Made by a program: the position numbers and the translations under genes. Shown piece by piece: positions 15,836 through 25,026 of a stretch of 64,000 bases of DNA. The notes under the pieces were generated by a model. The model saw nothing but the letters and a program-made list of their open reading frames with translations. It ran no database searches and had not been told where the DNA came from. How positions within the stretch are numbered: position 1 is the first letter of the stretch; each line of letters starts with the position of its first letter. The stretch is from Zestosphaera sp. (GTDB lineage: Archaea; Thermoproteota; Thermoprotei_A; Sulfolobales; NBVN01): positions 1 through 64,000 of the forward strand of contig JAVYVJ010000001.1 in NCBI GenBank assembly GCA_038727705.1. Reading direction: 5' to 3'.

Positions 15836-16188
15836 CAGGCCGACCTCACGGTGGCCATGGAGTTATCGGCCACCCCGTTCCTCCTCATGAAATCCTCGTT
15901 GGCCCGAACCTCATTCTCCGGGAGCTCCTCAGACGTCAGGGCCTTAAGAATCAACTTCCTGCCGGAGACCGAGAGCTGGACACTGTCCTTAATACCTAGC
16001 TCGTCGGCCAGTCTGCGGGCGATCTGGAGAACCCCTTCAGGGACGTCGTCCCCAAGCCTTACCCTGACCCTCCTCTCCAGAACCCTCTTCACCCCCTTAC
16101 CCAGGACCTCGCTGGCTGGAGGTATTATGGCGACCAGCTGCCTGACGTCCCTCTTCTGAGTTTGTTGCGAACCGCCCTCATCGCTCAG
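15835..16188 (-). CDS. Hypothetical protein, probable CTG start
   Basis: Coding capacity extends upstream of the first canonical start (GTG 16092) through residues such as DEGGSQQTQKRDV and LVAIIPPASEVLGKG with no ATG, GTG or TTG. A GGTGGT ribosome-binding sequence lies six bases before an in-frame CTG at 16188, and a TATA box (rc of 16220-16233) predicts a transcript starting near 16201. I therefore place the start at CTG 16188 (117 residues). The C-terminal part (GVLQIARRLADELGIKDSVQLSVSGRKLILKAL) resembles an AbrB-like beta hairpin but is not firmly assigned. Using GTG 16092 gives 85 residues. Confidence 0.5.
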   Translation of the reverse strand: MSDEGGSQQTQKRDVRQLVAIIPPASEVLGKGVKRVLERRVRVRLGDDVPEGVLQIARRLADELGIKDSVQLSVSGRKLILKALTSEELPENEVRANEDFMRRNGVADNSMATVRSA

Positions 16189-16260
16189 TTGGTACCACCA
16201 AAAAGTAATAGGTGTCTTAAGATAATATAAAGCCGCTATGTAGTGACCGTTAGCTAAGTG

Positions 16261-17985
16261 TTAGGGAAGCACCCGCGTTGCATAGATCTTGGCGACCGCC
16301 CAGGCAACGACCTCATCCGCCTTGAGCCTGACCTGCTCCCTGGTGTCCCTGAACCTGATCGTCACAGTACCGTCGCTCAGCGACTGATAGTCCACAGTCA
16401 CGGCGAAGGGCACCCCTATCTCATCCACTCTAGCATACCTCCTACCTATGCTGCCGTCCTCGTCGTAGAGGGCTGTCAACCCCGCCTTCACGGCCTCCTC
16501 ATATATCTTCCTCGCCAGGGCCCTCAGCTGCTCCTTAGCCATCAGGGGGAACACCGCCAGCTTGTAGGGAGCTATCCTGGGCGGTAGTCTAAGGTAGACC
16601 CTGCCCCCGTCTTCAGAGTATGCCTTATCCAGAGCAACCAGCACGAGCCTCTCAGCCCCGAAGGACGGCTCGACGACGTGCGGCACGAACCTACGCCCCC
16701 TCACGACCTCCCTCACTTCCTCGATTCTGACTGCGTTGACGGGAACCCTGAACCCCCCGACCACCACCTCCCCCCTCCTAATCATCCCCTCCACCTCACC
16801 GACTTCCAGGCTCTCCAGGGCTCTGGAGACCTTGGCGGCGTCGCCTCCGAAGGCCTCCTTCAGGAGGGCCTCATCAACCACCACCTTCTTCGTTAAGACC
16901 TCCCTAGGCTCCCTCAACTCCCTGTAGACAGTCATGTCCTCACCCGAGTACTGCATGTGCCTGGCGAGGTCGTAATTCGTTCTGTAGGCGTGGCCGGAGA
17001 TCTCGACCCACCCCCACCTAGATATGGAGACCAGCTGATCGAACGTCTGTCTTGAGTAATGGGCTCTCTCCTCAGGCAGTTTCTCCTCGAAGAGGACTTC
17101 ATCCCCGCCGATGCCTAACTCCTTGGTGAAGGCCTGCGCGACCGTCATCCAGTACGCGAGCCACGGGTTGAGGATTATGCCCTCGGCCACCGCCTCCTCA
17201 GGCCTCACCGAGATTACCTCCTCAACCCCCCTCCTCCTAGACTCAGCGGTGAGTATCCTGAGCCTCTCCTGGAACCTGCTGAAGTCGGGCTCCCCCGGCT
17301 CCTCAGGGTCGAAGAGGAACTCGACCTCCATTATGGTGAACTCCCTCAGCCTAACCATGCCCTGCCTAGGGGATATCTCGTTCCTGGCGACCCTCCCGAC
17401 CTGAGCTATGCCGAGGGGCAGTGAATACCTCATGGAGGTGAAGACCCTTTTGAACGAGGTGAACATGCCTTGAGCTGCCTCAGGCCTTAGGTACGCAGTC
17501 CCGTGTCTGTAAGGCCCGACGTTAGTCTGGAAGAGGAGGTTGAAGGTCCTGACCTCACCTAACTCACTGCCGCAGGAAGGGCACCTAACACCCCTATCCT
17601 TAATGAGGGAGTTCAGCTCGCCCGGGCCCATCCCCTCAGTCCTTAGACCCAGGACCTCCTGCAGGAGGTGATCGGCTCTGTAGATTTTACCGCACCCGCT
17701 ACACGCAACCACAGGGTCTGTAAAGCTGTCGAGATGCCCCGACGCCTTGAAGACTATCTCAGGCGCTATGACGGGGGTCTCGACCAGGACAACCATGTCC
17801 TGGTGTCTTAGGACGAAGTACTCAAGCCACACGTTCCTTATACTCTCCTTAAGCAGGGCTCCGAGGGGTCCCAAATCGTAGAACCCAGCAAGCCCTCCGT
17901 AGATCTCGTACGAAGGCCAGAAGAACCCCCTACGTGCAGCCAGGTCGACTATCTTGTCGTACTTGTCGCCGCTGTCTGAGCCCAT
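16261..17985 (-). CDS. glyS: Glycyl-tRNA synthetase
   Basis: Archaeal/eukaryotic-type class II GlyRS of about 574 residues. Motif 1 region: FFWPSYEIYGGLAGFYDLGPLGALLKESI. Then the insertion with a zinc site (CSGCGKIY...CPSCGSEL), motif 2 (FTSFKRVF...GIAQVGRVARNEISPRQGMVRLREF) and motif 3 with the anticodon domain at the C-terminus (PRIAPYKLAVFPL). I prefer ATG 17985 to the in-frame GTG 17997, because the TATA box at 18014-18023 predicts a transcript starting near 17990. Divergent from the agmatinase gene. Confidence 0.94.
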   Translation of the reverse strand: MGSDSGDKYDKIVDLAARRGFFWPSYEIYGGLAGFYDLGPLGALLKESIRNVWLEYFVLRHQDMVVLVETPVIAPEIVFKASGHLDSFTDPVVACSGCGKIYRADHLLQEVLGLRTEGMGPGELNSLIKDRGVRCPSCGSELGEVRTFNLLFQTNVGPYRHGTAYLRPEAAQGMFTSFKRVFTSMRYSLPLGIAQVGRVARNEISPRQGMVRLREFTIMEVEFLFDPEEPGEPDFSRFQERLRILTAESRRRGVEEVISVRPEEAVAEGIILNPWLAYWMTVAQAFTKELGIGGDEVLFEEKLPEERAHYSRQTFDQLVSISRWGWVEISGHAYRTNYDLARHMQYSGEDMTVYRELREPREVLTKKVVVDEALLKEAFGGDAAKVSRALESLEVGEVEGMIRRGEVVVGGFRVPVNAVRIEEVREVVRGRRFVPHVVEPSFGAERLVLVALDKAYSEDGGRVYLRLPPRIAPYKLAVFPLMAKEQLRALARKIYEEAVKAGLTALYDEDGSIGRRYARVDEIGVPFAVTVDYQSLSDGTVTIRFRDTREQVRLKADEVVAWAVAKIYATRVLP

Positions 17986-18013
17986 CTCAACACCCACAGA
18001 AATACTTCTCTGA

Positions 18014-18023
18014 TTTTTATAAA
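18014..18023. promoter_or_regulatory. Symmetric TATA box shared by two divergent genes
   Basis: TTTTTATAAA reads as a good TATA box on both strands. It is about 30 bp from the likely start of glyS (17985, minus) and 35-40 bp from that of the agmatinase gene (18057, plus). No second AT-rich element is visible in the 71-bp gap, so one box may serve both directions. Confidence 0.5.
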
Positions 18024-18056
18024 GCCCTGCGGGCCATCATCATAGAGTGGTGCGTG

Positions 18057-18956
18057 ATGCTTGAGCTGTACTTAGTTGCTAACCCACACGTCTTCCTGGG
18101 CATCAATGGGAATAGGGGGAGGACTAAACTCAGCTTCGTGGGAGTACCCTTCGACTCGACCAACAGCTTCAGGAGCGGCTCCAGGTTGGCACCGCTCACC
18201 GTAAGGCTGGCGTCCCAGTCGCTGGAGACATACTCCTTCAGGAGCGGGTTTGCTTTGGAGGAGAACCCCCCGGTTGATGAGGGCGATATCGCGGTGGTTC
18301 ACGGCAGCGCTGAAGCCACCCTGAAGAACATCTCGGCGGTGTCTGAGGAGCTCCTCAAGTCCAGGAAGGCAGGGTTCGTGGGGGGTGATCACACGGTAAC
18401 GTACGGCATCGTCGACGGCTTGGTTAAGTCTTTAGGGAGGGCTCCATGCGTGCTAATGCTCGACGCGCATCTAGACTTCAGGGCTGACTACCTGGGCTTC
18501 AGGTACAGCCACGCCTGCGTGACGAGAAGGGTCAGCGAGCTCGTGGGGGCTGGCAACGTGATGGTGGTTGGTTTCAGGGCGGTCGACGCTAAGGAGCTCA
18601 GGGAGGCCAGGGAGGCCAGGCTCAACATGCTCAACGCATACGAGTTGATGAGAATGACCTTGAGGGAGGTCAGCGGCAGGGTGGGTGATTTCCTGAGCGC
18701 CTGCAGTAATTTCTACATCTCGCTTGACGCGGACGTGATGGATCCCGCCTACGCACCGGGTGTGGCGACGCCCGAGCCTGAGGGCCTCCAGCCGACGTTC
18801 GTCATGGATTTGCTGACCCGCGTGGCGGACGAGAGGCTTGCGGCGTTCGACGTGGTGGAGGTGAATCCCCTGGTGGACACGGGGAACGTCACATCGTTTC
18901 TAGCGTCGAAGATACTCATAGAGCTCTTCACGAAACTTACGGTGATGGGTAAATGA
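18057..18956 (+). CDS. Agmatinase/arginase-family hydrolase
   Basis: A 299-residue ureohydrolase with the manganese-binding motifs in order: GGDHTVTYG, DAHLDFRADY, and DADVMDPAYAPGVATPEP. This family cleaves agmatine, arginine or related guanidino compounds; the compact N-terminus and C-terminal EVNPLVDTGNVT fit agmatinase (SpeB-like). Agmatine is also the TiaS substrate, so this enzyme would compete for or clear the same pool. Start ATG 18057 (GTG 18054 also possible), matching the TATA position. Confidence 0.88.
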   Translation: MLELYLVANPHVFLGINGNRGRTKLSFVGVPFDSTNSFRSGSRLAPLTVRLASQSLETYSFRSGFALEENPPVDEGDIAVVHGSAEATLKNISAVSEELLKSRKAGFVGGDHTVTYGIVDGLVKSLGRAPCVLMLDAHLDFRADYLGFRYSHACVTRRVSELVGAGNVMVVGFRAVDAKELREAREARLNMLNAYELMRMTLREVSGRVGDFLSACSNFYISLDADVMDPAYAPGVATPEPEGLQPTFVMDLLTRVADERLAAFDVVEVNPLVDTGNVTSFLASKILIELFTKLTVMGK

Positions 18957-18994
18957 CTGCTGAGCCGCCTCAGGCGTGGGTCAGGTCTGATGCG

Positions 18995-19960
18995 TCAGCT
19001 GCGCAGGTGGCAGAACACTTTGTGGGTGGCGCTCACCCTCACCTCAGGGGGTTCGTCCCTCCTGCACACCTCCTTGACGTAAGGGCATCTGGTGTGGAGC
19101 CTGCACCCCTTCGGAATGCTTAACGGGCTCGGCGGCTCGCCGGAGAACCTGACCCGCGCGTCACCGCTCCTGCCGAGGATCTTAAGATATAGTGAGGGCA
19201 GTGATGAGAGCAGGTACTGCGTGTACGGGTGTGCCGGGCTCTCGACAAGCTCTTCAGACCTGGCCTCCTCAACCACCCTGCCAAGGTACATAACGAGGAC
19301 TCTGTCGCTGACGCGCACGGCCGCAGGCAGGTCGTGGCTTATGAAGAGCATTGAGAAGCCGTACTGTCTCTGAAGCCTCTTCACTAGGTTGAGGATGTTA
19401 TTCTTGACGGTCGCGTCTAAAGCGGAGACCATCTCGTCAGCCACTACGAACTTAGGCCTTACTGAGAGCGCTCTGGCTATTGCCACCCTCTGCTTCATGC
19501 CGCCGCTGAGCTGGTGTGGGTAGTAGTCGGCGCAGTCCCTGCCTAACCCAACGTCTTCAAGAAGCTCGGCGACCAAGGTGTCGGGGTGGTGATGGTCACG
19601 CCCCCCCGCCCGCAACGCCTCAATCAGTATGTCCCTGACACGCATTCTAGGATTCAGCGAGGTGTCCGGGTTCTGGAAGATCATCTGAACCCTAACCCTA
19701 TTGCTCCTCAAGTACCTGGCCAGCTCCTCGCCTTCGATGAATACCTTGCCTGCGTCAGGCGCCTCAACCCCCGTCAGGAGCCTCCCCAGAGTTGTCTTCC
19801 CGGAGCCGCTCTCACCGAGTAGCCCGACGATCTCGTCGTTGTCGACGCTCATGCTGACCCCGTCCACAGCCCTTAACAACAGGTTTCTCCGGAATCCGGA
19901 GGCAATTCTGTAGTGCTTCCTCAGGTCCACGGCCTTCAGTAGTGTGTGGCCGTCACTCAT
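18995..19960 (-). CDS. oppF: Oligopeptide ABC transporter ATPase OppF-type
   Basis: A 321-residue ATPase: Walker A GESGSGKTT, signature LSGGMKQRV, Walker B FVVADEMVSALD, and the OppF/DppF C-terminal extension with four cysteines (CRLHTRCPYVKEVC...CHL) that binds a metal or cluster in the family. Start ATG 19960 after ggtggtggg; the frame is open further upstream, but that part overlaps oppD. Last gene of the five-gene peptide importer operon. Confidence 0.9.
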   Translation of the reverse strand: MSDGHTLLKAVDLRKHYRIASGFRRNLLLRAVDGVSMSVDNDEIVGLLGESGSGKTTLGRLLTGVEAPDAGKVFIEGEELARYLRSNRVRVQMIFQNPDTSLNPRMRVRDILIEALRAGGRDHHHPDTLVAELLEDVGLGRDCADYYPHQLSGGMKQRVAIARALSVRPKFVVADEMVSALDATVKNNILNLVKRLQRQYGFSMLFISHDLPAAVRVSDRVLVMYLGRVVEEARSEELVESPAHPYTQYLLSSLPSLYLKILGRSGDARVRFSGEPPSPLSIPKGCRLHTRCPYVKEVCRRDEPPEVRVSATHKVFCHLRS

Positions 19961-19974
19961 ACGCTGCCCACCAC

Positions 19975-20922
19975 CTAGTAGAGGTTGCACGCAACCAGCC
20001 TCCCTCCGACTAAACGCTGTCTCGGCATCTCGCCGCTGCACACCCCCTCGGAGGCGTGCTCGCATTTAACGCTGAATGGGCATGCTCCAGCGTCTTTAAA
20101 CCCGTTGCGTGCGTTGTTGGCCGGCCGGCCCAGCCCTTCCTTAAGCCCGTTGGTGAGGGAGTTCATCAAGTACTTGGTGTACGGATGTAGTGGCTCCCTA
20201 AGCACGCCCTCAGAGCTGCCGAACTCGGCGACCATGCCGCCGTACATTACCAAGACCTTCTCGGATATGTCGTACGCCACGCCGATGTCGTGCGTTATCA
20301 GTATTAAGGCGGTTCTGTGCTCCGTGCTCAGCTCCTTAAGTAGGTCCAATATCTGCGCTTGGATCGAGACGTCGAGAGCTGAAGTCGGCTCGTCGGCTAT
20401 CAGGAGTTTAGGCCTCAGCGCTACCGCAATAGCCACCGCGACCCTCTGCTTCATGCCGCCGCTGAGCTGGTGTGGGTAGCTTCTGTACCTCCTCTCGGCC
20501 TCCGGGATCCCAACCCGTTCCAGCAGCCTCACGGCCTCCTCGAAGGCCTCCCCCCTGCTGTAGCCGTGGGCCCTTAAAGCCTCAGCGATCTGCTCGCCGA
20601 CGGGGTAGAGCGGGTTAAGCGACGTGGACGGGTTCTGCAGCACAACCCCGATCTCCCGCCCCCTGAGCCTCGCGAGCTCCCCCTCATTCAGGTCGAGGAT
20701 GTTGAGGCCGCGGTACCTGACCTCACCACCCTCGACGATTAGGTTGTCGTCGTTGAGCCTGGCCATGATGAGCGCCAGCGTCGACTTGCCTGAGCCGCTC
20801 TCACCCACCACCGCCACCCTCTCCGACTCCCCCACCTCAAACGTGACGTCGTTGAGGACCTTGATCCTAGACCTGCCGAGCGTGTAGGACGCGTGCAGAT
20901 TCCTCACTTTGAGGAGCGTCAT
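19975..20922 (-). CDS. oppD: Oligopeptide ABC transporter ATPase OppD-type
   Basis: A 315-residue ATPase (Walker A GESGSGKST, signature LSGGMKQRV, LLIADEPTSALDV) with the OppD C-terminal tail holding four cysteines (CPFSVKCEHASEGVC...ACNL). ATG 20922 overlaps the permease stop by four bases, showing translational coupling. The longer upstream frame is a shadow of oppC. Pairs with OppF as the heterodimeric motor. Confidence 0.9.
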   Translation of the reverse strand: MTLLKVRNLHASYTLGRSRIKVLNDVTFEVGESERVAVVGESGSGKSTLALIMARLNDDNLIVEGGEVRYRGLNILDLNEGELARLRGREIGVVLQNPSTSLNPLYPVGEQIAEALRAHGYSRGEAFEEAVRLLERVGIPEAERRYRSYPHQLSGGMKQRVAVAIAVALRPKLLIADEPTSALDVSIQAQILDLLKELSTEHRTALILITHDIGVAYDISEKVLVMYGGMVAEFGSSEGVLREPLHPYTKYLMNSLTNGLKEGLGRPANNARNGFKDAGACPFSVKCEHASEGVCSGEMPRQRLVGGRLVACNLY

Positions 20923-21785
20923 GCGTACCTCACCCTGCTGCGTGGGTCCAGCACGTCCCTTAACGCGTTGCCAAGGAGGTTGAAACCCGCTACGAGCATG
21001 AAGAGGAATATGCCTGGAAATATGATTACGTGCGGGGCTCTGACCATGTACGTCTTCCCGGAGCCTATCATCGAACCCCACTCAGGGGTTGGTGGCTGGA
21101 CGCCGATCCCCAGGAAGCCCAGGCCGGCCGCGAACAGTATTGAGGACCCTAGGTCCAGGGTGTACTGCGAGACGACGACGTAGGATATGTTGGGCAGCAC
21201 GTGCCTGAAGATTATCTTGAGGGGGTTGATCCCGAGGAGTCTGGCGGCCAGCACGAACTCGTAGTTCCTAACCTGGAGTACGACGCCCCTGACCAGCCTG
21301 ACGTAGGAGGGTATGAGCCCCACCGATATCGCGAGCACTATGTTTTGGAGGCTGGGCCCCCAGAGCGCAACTAAAGCTATGGCTATAAGTACTGACGGGA
21401 TTGAGAGCAGTGCGTCGGTGACCCTCATTACCGCGTAGTCTATCGCGCCGCCGAAGTATCCTGAGAGCAGGCCTAGGAGGGCTCCCACGCCCCCGCCCAG
21501 CGAGGTGCTGATGAGGGCTATCGTCAAGGACACCCTGGATCCGTGGATCAGCCTTGAGAGGAGGTCCCTGCCCAGCTCGTCGGTCCCTAAGAGGTTCTCA
21601 GTGCTCGGCGGCCTTAAGGCGTTGCTTAGACTGCCTGAGATCGGGCTGTAGGGGGACACCAAGTCTGCGAGGGCCGCCATGAGCGTGAAGAAGATGACTA
21701 TGGTCAGGCCTGCGAGCCCTGATCTATGGTTCTTCAGCAGCCTGAGCAGCTGCAGCGAGCCCTCAAGCGTGTTTCTAAGCACCAC
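20919..21785 (-). CDS. oppC: Oligopeptide ABC transporter permease OppC-type
   Basis: A 288-residue inner-membrane permease with an N-terminal anchor (GLAGLTIVIFFTLMAAL), the DppC/OppC signature LLGTDELGRDLLSRLIHGSRVSL and the EAA loop (YEFVLAARLLGINPLKIIFRHVLPN). Overlaps oppB by 11 bases and oppD by four. Confidence 0.93.
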   Translation of the reverse strand: MVLRNTLEGSLQLLRLLKNHRSGLAGLTIVIFFTLMAALADLVSPYSPISGSLSNALRPPSTENLLGTDELGRDLLSRLIHGSRVSLTIALISTSLGGGVGALLGLLSGYFGGAIDYAVMRVTDALLSIPSVLIAIALVALWGPSLQNIVLAISVGLIPSYVRLVRGVVLQVRNYEFVLAARLLGINPLKIIFRHVLPNISYVVVSQYTLDLGSSILFAAGLGFLGIGVQPPTPEWGSMIGSGKTYMVRAPHVIIFPGIFLFMLVAGFNLLGNALRDVLDPRSRVRYA

Positions 21786-22707
21786 CGACCCTCACCCTGG
21801 GGTCTATCACTGTGTAGAGGATGTCGACCGCGAGGTTTATCAGGGAGTATATCAGCGCCAGGATGAAGATGGCTCCCTGAACCATCGGGTAGTCCCTGGC
21901 GAATATCGCGTCAACGACTAACTTCCCCACGCCGGGCCAAGCGAAGATGGTTTCAGTTATCACTGCACCACGCATTAGAACCCCCAACTGAAGTCCGGCG
22001 ACCGTGGCCACAGGCACTAACGCGTTCCTGAGGACGTGTTTAAACAGGACTGCCGATTGCTTCAGCCCCTTAGCCCGGGCCACCTTGACGAAGTCCTGGC
22101 CGAGCGCCTCAAGCATGGAGAACCTGGTGGTCTTGACTATAGGCGACATGACGGGCAGCATTAAGGTCAGGGTGGGCAGTAGTAGGTGTGCAGGGGTGCC
22201 GGACCCGCCGGCCGGCAGGAGCTTGAGGTTGACTGCGAACACGAACATGAGGATCAGTCCGAACCAGAACGTGGGCATTGCGATGCCTGCAGACACTAGG
22301 GCCGTTACCGCGTAGTCAATCCACGTGTTCCTCCTCACAGCCGCTACGACCCCTAAAGGGATTCCGACGCCTAGGGAGAGGCTCAGGCTCGTTAGCGTGA
22401 GTGTGAGCGTGTTCGGGAGTCTGGAGAGGACTTCTGACGCCACCGACGAGTCCGTCCTTATCGACTTGCCTAGGTCGAGGCGTGCTAGGTTCACCATGTA
22501 ATTCAGGAGCTGCTCGGGAAGCGTCTTATCCAGGCCGTACTTCACCCTTATCTCAGCCACGACTTCGGGAGGGGCGTCGAACCCTGCCAGGAGCCTAGCG
22601 GGGTCCCCGGGGATCGTTCTGAGGAGCACGAATAAAAGGAGGGTCACGCACAGCACGGTCGTTAGGATGCTGAAAAACCTTTTGAGCAGGAATATGGGGA
22701 GGTTCAT
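21775..22707 (-). CDS. oppB: Oligopeptide ABC transporter permease OppB-type
   Basis: A permease of about 310 residues: N-terminal FLLKRFFSILTTVLCVTLLLFVLLRTIPGDP, the typical DppB opening, then FVKVARAKGLKQSAVLFKHVLRNALVP as the EAA loop. I prefer ATG 22707 because GAGGCGGGG precedes it; GTG 22722, which overlaps the stop of the binding-protein gene, is the alternative. Confidence 0.92.
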   Translation of the reverse strand: MNLPIFLLKRFFSILTTVLCVTLLLFVLLRTIPGDPARLLAGFDAPPEVVAEIRVKYGLDKTLPEQLLNYMVNLARLDLGKSIRTDSSVASEVLSRLPNTLTLTLTSLSLSLGVGIPLGVVAAVRRNTWIDYAVTALVSAGIAMPTFWFGLILMFVFAVNLKLLPAGGSGTPAHLLLPTLTLMLPVMSPIVKTTRFSMLEALGQDFVKVARAKGLKQSAVLFKHVLRNALVPVATVAGLQLGVLMRGAVITETIFAWPGVGKLVVDAIFARDYPMVQGAIFILALIYSLINLAVDILYTVIDPRVRVGGA

Positions 22708-22718
22708 GGTGCCCCGCC

Positions 22719-24488
22719 TCACGAGCTAAGCCTGGCGTAGGTCAGGTCGAACATTTCATACGGGAAGACCTTCACGTTAACTAGGTCGGCCCTCGTGACG
22801 ACTATGAAGTACTGGAGGTAGAGGAATATGTTCGGAGCGTCCTCCCAAATCAGCCTGTTGACCTCCTCGTATATGGCGGCCCTCACAGCGGGGTTCGGAT
22901 TCCTGACCCCCTCATCTAACAGCTTGTCCACCCTACTTCTGTTGTAGAAGAAGTTGTTGAAGCCGTTCGGGGTGAACTGCGTCGAGTGGAACCTCTGGTA
23001 TAGGTAGAAGTGCGGGTCGGGGCTGCCGGGGGACCACCCAAGCAGGAATAGCTGGACCTCAGTCTTGTTGAGGGGCGCTAACACAGTTGATACGTAGGTG
23101 GGCCAGTCGTACGTCCTGACCTCGACCTCTATGCCGACCTCCCTCAAGTACTGCGCGATGGCTTCCGCCACCTGCTTGTCGAACACGTACCTCCCCGTGG
23201 GCGTTATCAGAGTGATTCTGAATCCGTTGGGGTATCCGGCCTCCCTCAGCAGCTCCTTGGCCTTGCTTGGGTCGTAGCTGTAGGGCCCTAAGGTCACGTG
23301 CCCCAGCGTGTATGAAGGGACGGGCGAGTCCATCACCTGCCCTAGGCCGAATAGCACGTTCTTAACGATGGCGTCCTTATCCACCGCGTAGTTGAGCGCC
23401 TGCCTGACCCTGACGTCCCTCAGGGGGCCGTACTGCGTGTTTATCCCTACGTACATCACCCTGTTTGACGCGGTGGCTATGACTCTCACGTCACTCCTCC
23501 GGGAGAGCATCTCGACATCCGTCGCTGAGGGCTGTATTATTATGTCCAAGTCACCGGCCAGCAGCATCGCCGTCCTGGTCTGGGCGTCGGGGACCACCTT
23601 GAACACTACCTCGCTGAAGTACGGCGTCCCGTTCCAGTAGTTCTCATTCCTGACCAGCACTATCCTGTCGCCCTTAACCCACTCCTTAAACCTGAAGGGT
23701 CCAGTGCCTATGTTGAGCGGCGACGTTGTTATGGAGTCCCCCAGCGCTTCAACGGCTTTAGGCGAGATGATCGCCGCCTGAGTGAAGCTCAGCACAGTTA
23801 TGAAGGGGGCGTAGGGCTCCTTCAGCACGAGCCTGACGGTAAGCTCGTCCAGGACCTCTATCCTGCTTATTATCGTGTAGTACGCCCTGCTAGGCACCTT
23901 TACGTTGGGGTTCAGCAGCCTCTCGAGGGAGTACTTGACTGCCGACGCGTTGAGGGGGGTCCCGTCATGGAACTTAATGCCGCCCCTCAACCTGATGGTG
24001 TAGTTCCTGCCGTCAGGGGACACCTCATACGACTCGGCGAGCAGGGGCTTCAAGCTACCGTCTGAATCCACCAGGAACAGCGGTTCAGCGAAGAACCTCA
24101 CTATGTTGGATATGGTTGTGGTGGTTTGCCCGGCCGGGTCTAGAGTGTCGGCGTCAATCCCGATACCAACACGCAACACCCTCCCACCACCTCCGACGGA
24201 ACCCGCGGGCAGAGTGGTCGTGGTGGGTGTTTTGAGCGAGGTCGGCGTCGTGGCCGGGCGGGTTGACGTGCCAACTCCTTGGGTGGGTGCGTAGTTGAGT
24301 AGGGTGAAGGCCCCCGCGATCGAAACCAGCACCACAGCAACTATAACCACGGTGATCAACTTGCTCAGCCCGGCCCTAGTGAGCGGGTGCACGCTGGGAC
24401 CGCCGCCCCCGTCTGAGGGCGACCTCATGCGGTTTTCCTTCAAACTAAAAACTAATCTAAGCTTACCAAAAACCCGATCCAAACACAT
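22719..24488 (-). CDS. oppA: Oligopeptide-binding lipoprotein-like protein of the Opp importer
   Basis: Solute-binding protein of family 5 (about 589 residues). A basic N-terminus and one membrane helix (LITVVIVAVVLVSIAGAFTLL, about 45-65) are followed by a Thr/Pro-rich stalk, then the binding domain (VGIDADTLDPAGQTTTTISNIVRFFAEPLF, YEVSPDGRNYTIRLRGGIKFHDGTPL). The stalk is typical of crenarchaeal binding proteins anchored outside the cell. Start ATG 24488 after GGTAGGTGG; GTG 24500 and ATG 24431 are alternatives. First gene of the operon. Confidence 0.92.
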   Translation of the reverse strand: MCLDRVFGKLRLVFSLKENRMRSPSDGGGGPSVHPLTRAGLSKLITVVIVAVVLVSIAGAFTLLNYAPTQGVGTSTRPATTPTSLKTPTTTTLPAGSVGGGGRVLRVGIGIDADTLDPAGQTTTTISNIVRFFAEPLFLVDSDGSLKPLLAESYEVSPDGRNYTIRLRGGIKFHDGTPLNASAVKYSLERLLNPNVKVPSRAYYTIISRIEVLDELTVRLVLKEPYAPFITVLSFTQAAIISPKAVEALGDSITTSPLNIGTGPFRFKEWVKGDRIVLVRNENYWNGTPYFSEVVFKVVPDAQTRTAMLLAGDLDIIIQPSATDVEMLSRRSDVRVIATASNRVMYVGINTQYGPLRDVRVRQALNYAVDKDAIVKNVLFGLGQVMDSPVPSYTLGHVTLGPYSYDPSKAKELLREAGYPNGFRITLITPTGRYVFDKQVAEAIAQYLREVGIEVEVRTYDWPTYVSTVLAPLNKTEVQLFLLGWSPGSPDPHFYLYQRFHSTQFTPNGFNNFFYNRSRVDKLLDEGVRNPNPAVRAAIYEEVNRLIWEDAPNIFLYLQYFIVVTRADLVNVKVFPYEMFDLTYARLSS

Positions 24489-24623
24489 CACACACACCAC
24501 CTACCATTACTTCACACCTCATCGCACGGGAGGTCTTACGTGGCCTGGGGCGAGCGTTTAAGGAAAAAGGAATTATGATGTAGGGCGGAGCGATTTACAT
24601 GAACAACAAGAATGGAATATAGT

Positions 24624-24780
24624 GTGGGCCCCTGCTAGGCAGGGGCCCACATATAGTAGATAATAACGACGACTAGGAGTGTCAGGACGTTGCTGAGATG
24701 CGTCGGACTACCGCGTGGAGGGGATTCGACGACACCGGGTCCCGCAGTAGTCTGGCGCATCCCTTCAGCACCTGATCACA
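24624..24780. ncRNA. Candidate structured RNA: GC hairpin plus long hairpin
   Basis: Two strong foldbacks. First, GTGGGCCCCTGC (24624-24635), loop TAG, GCAGGGGCCCAC (24639-24650): 12 perfect base pairs. Second, a long hairpin with arms 24697-24715 and 24743-24761 (19 positions, only one non-pair when G-U is allowed on the plus strand), extended outward by TGCTGA/TCAGCA and TCAGG/CCTGA across small bulges. A TATA box on the minus strand (CTTTAAAAG, 24796-24804) would start a transcript at the foot of the hairpin and end it at the GC hairpin. The plus strand gives slightly better pairing. No RNA family recognised. Confidence 0.45.
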
Positions 24781-24981
24781 GTATTAGAGCCCTGGCTTTA
24801 AAAGCTTTGCTTTGCATGTTTATACAACATTAACTTGGCGTGTCTTTGAAAGTCTTCATGGAGGCGTGTTAAATTGCGATGGTCGAGTTTTAGACTGTGC
24901 CGTGCTTTAGTTAATTTTACTTTTTCATTGTAAAATCTGCTAAATCTTTTGCGTGTTATTGTATGAAGTAGTTAACAAAAG

Positions 24982-24990
24982 CTTATAAAT
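24982..24990 (+). promoter_or_regulatory. TATA box for NCS1 permease
   Basis: cttataaat lies about 25-30 bp before a predicted transcript start near 25011, which leaves a short leader carrying GGGGTGG just before the GTG at 25027. Confidence 0.5.
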
Positions 24991-25026
24991 TAATACTTCA
25001 GTATTCTCTCACCATGCTGTGTTGGG

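Larger units (their letters stand above)
24489..25026. other. Long divergent intergenic region
   Basis: This 538-bp gap separates the peptide importer from the NCS1 permease and has no convincing coding frame. It contains, left to right, the importer leader and promoter (rc cttaaac near 24558), the structured element at 24624-24780, a TATA box on the minus strand (24796-24804), about 150 bp of AT-rich DNA without clear signals, and the permease TATA (24982-24990). Confidence 0.7.

Noticed and set aside
24716-24742. A tRNA-like T-loop (GATTCGAC) inside the hairpin loop, hinting at a split tRNA.
   Set aside because: The neighbouring bases do not form a T stem and no anticodon arm is present.
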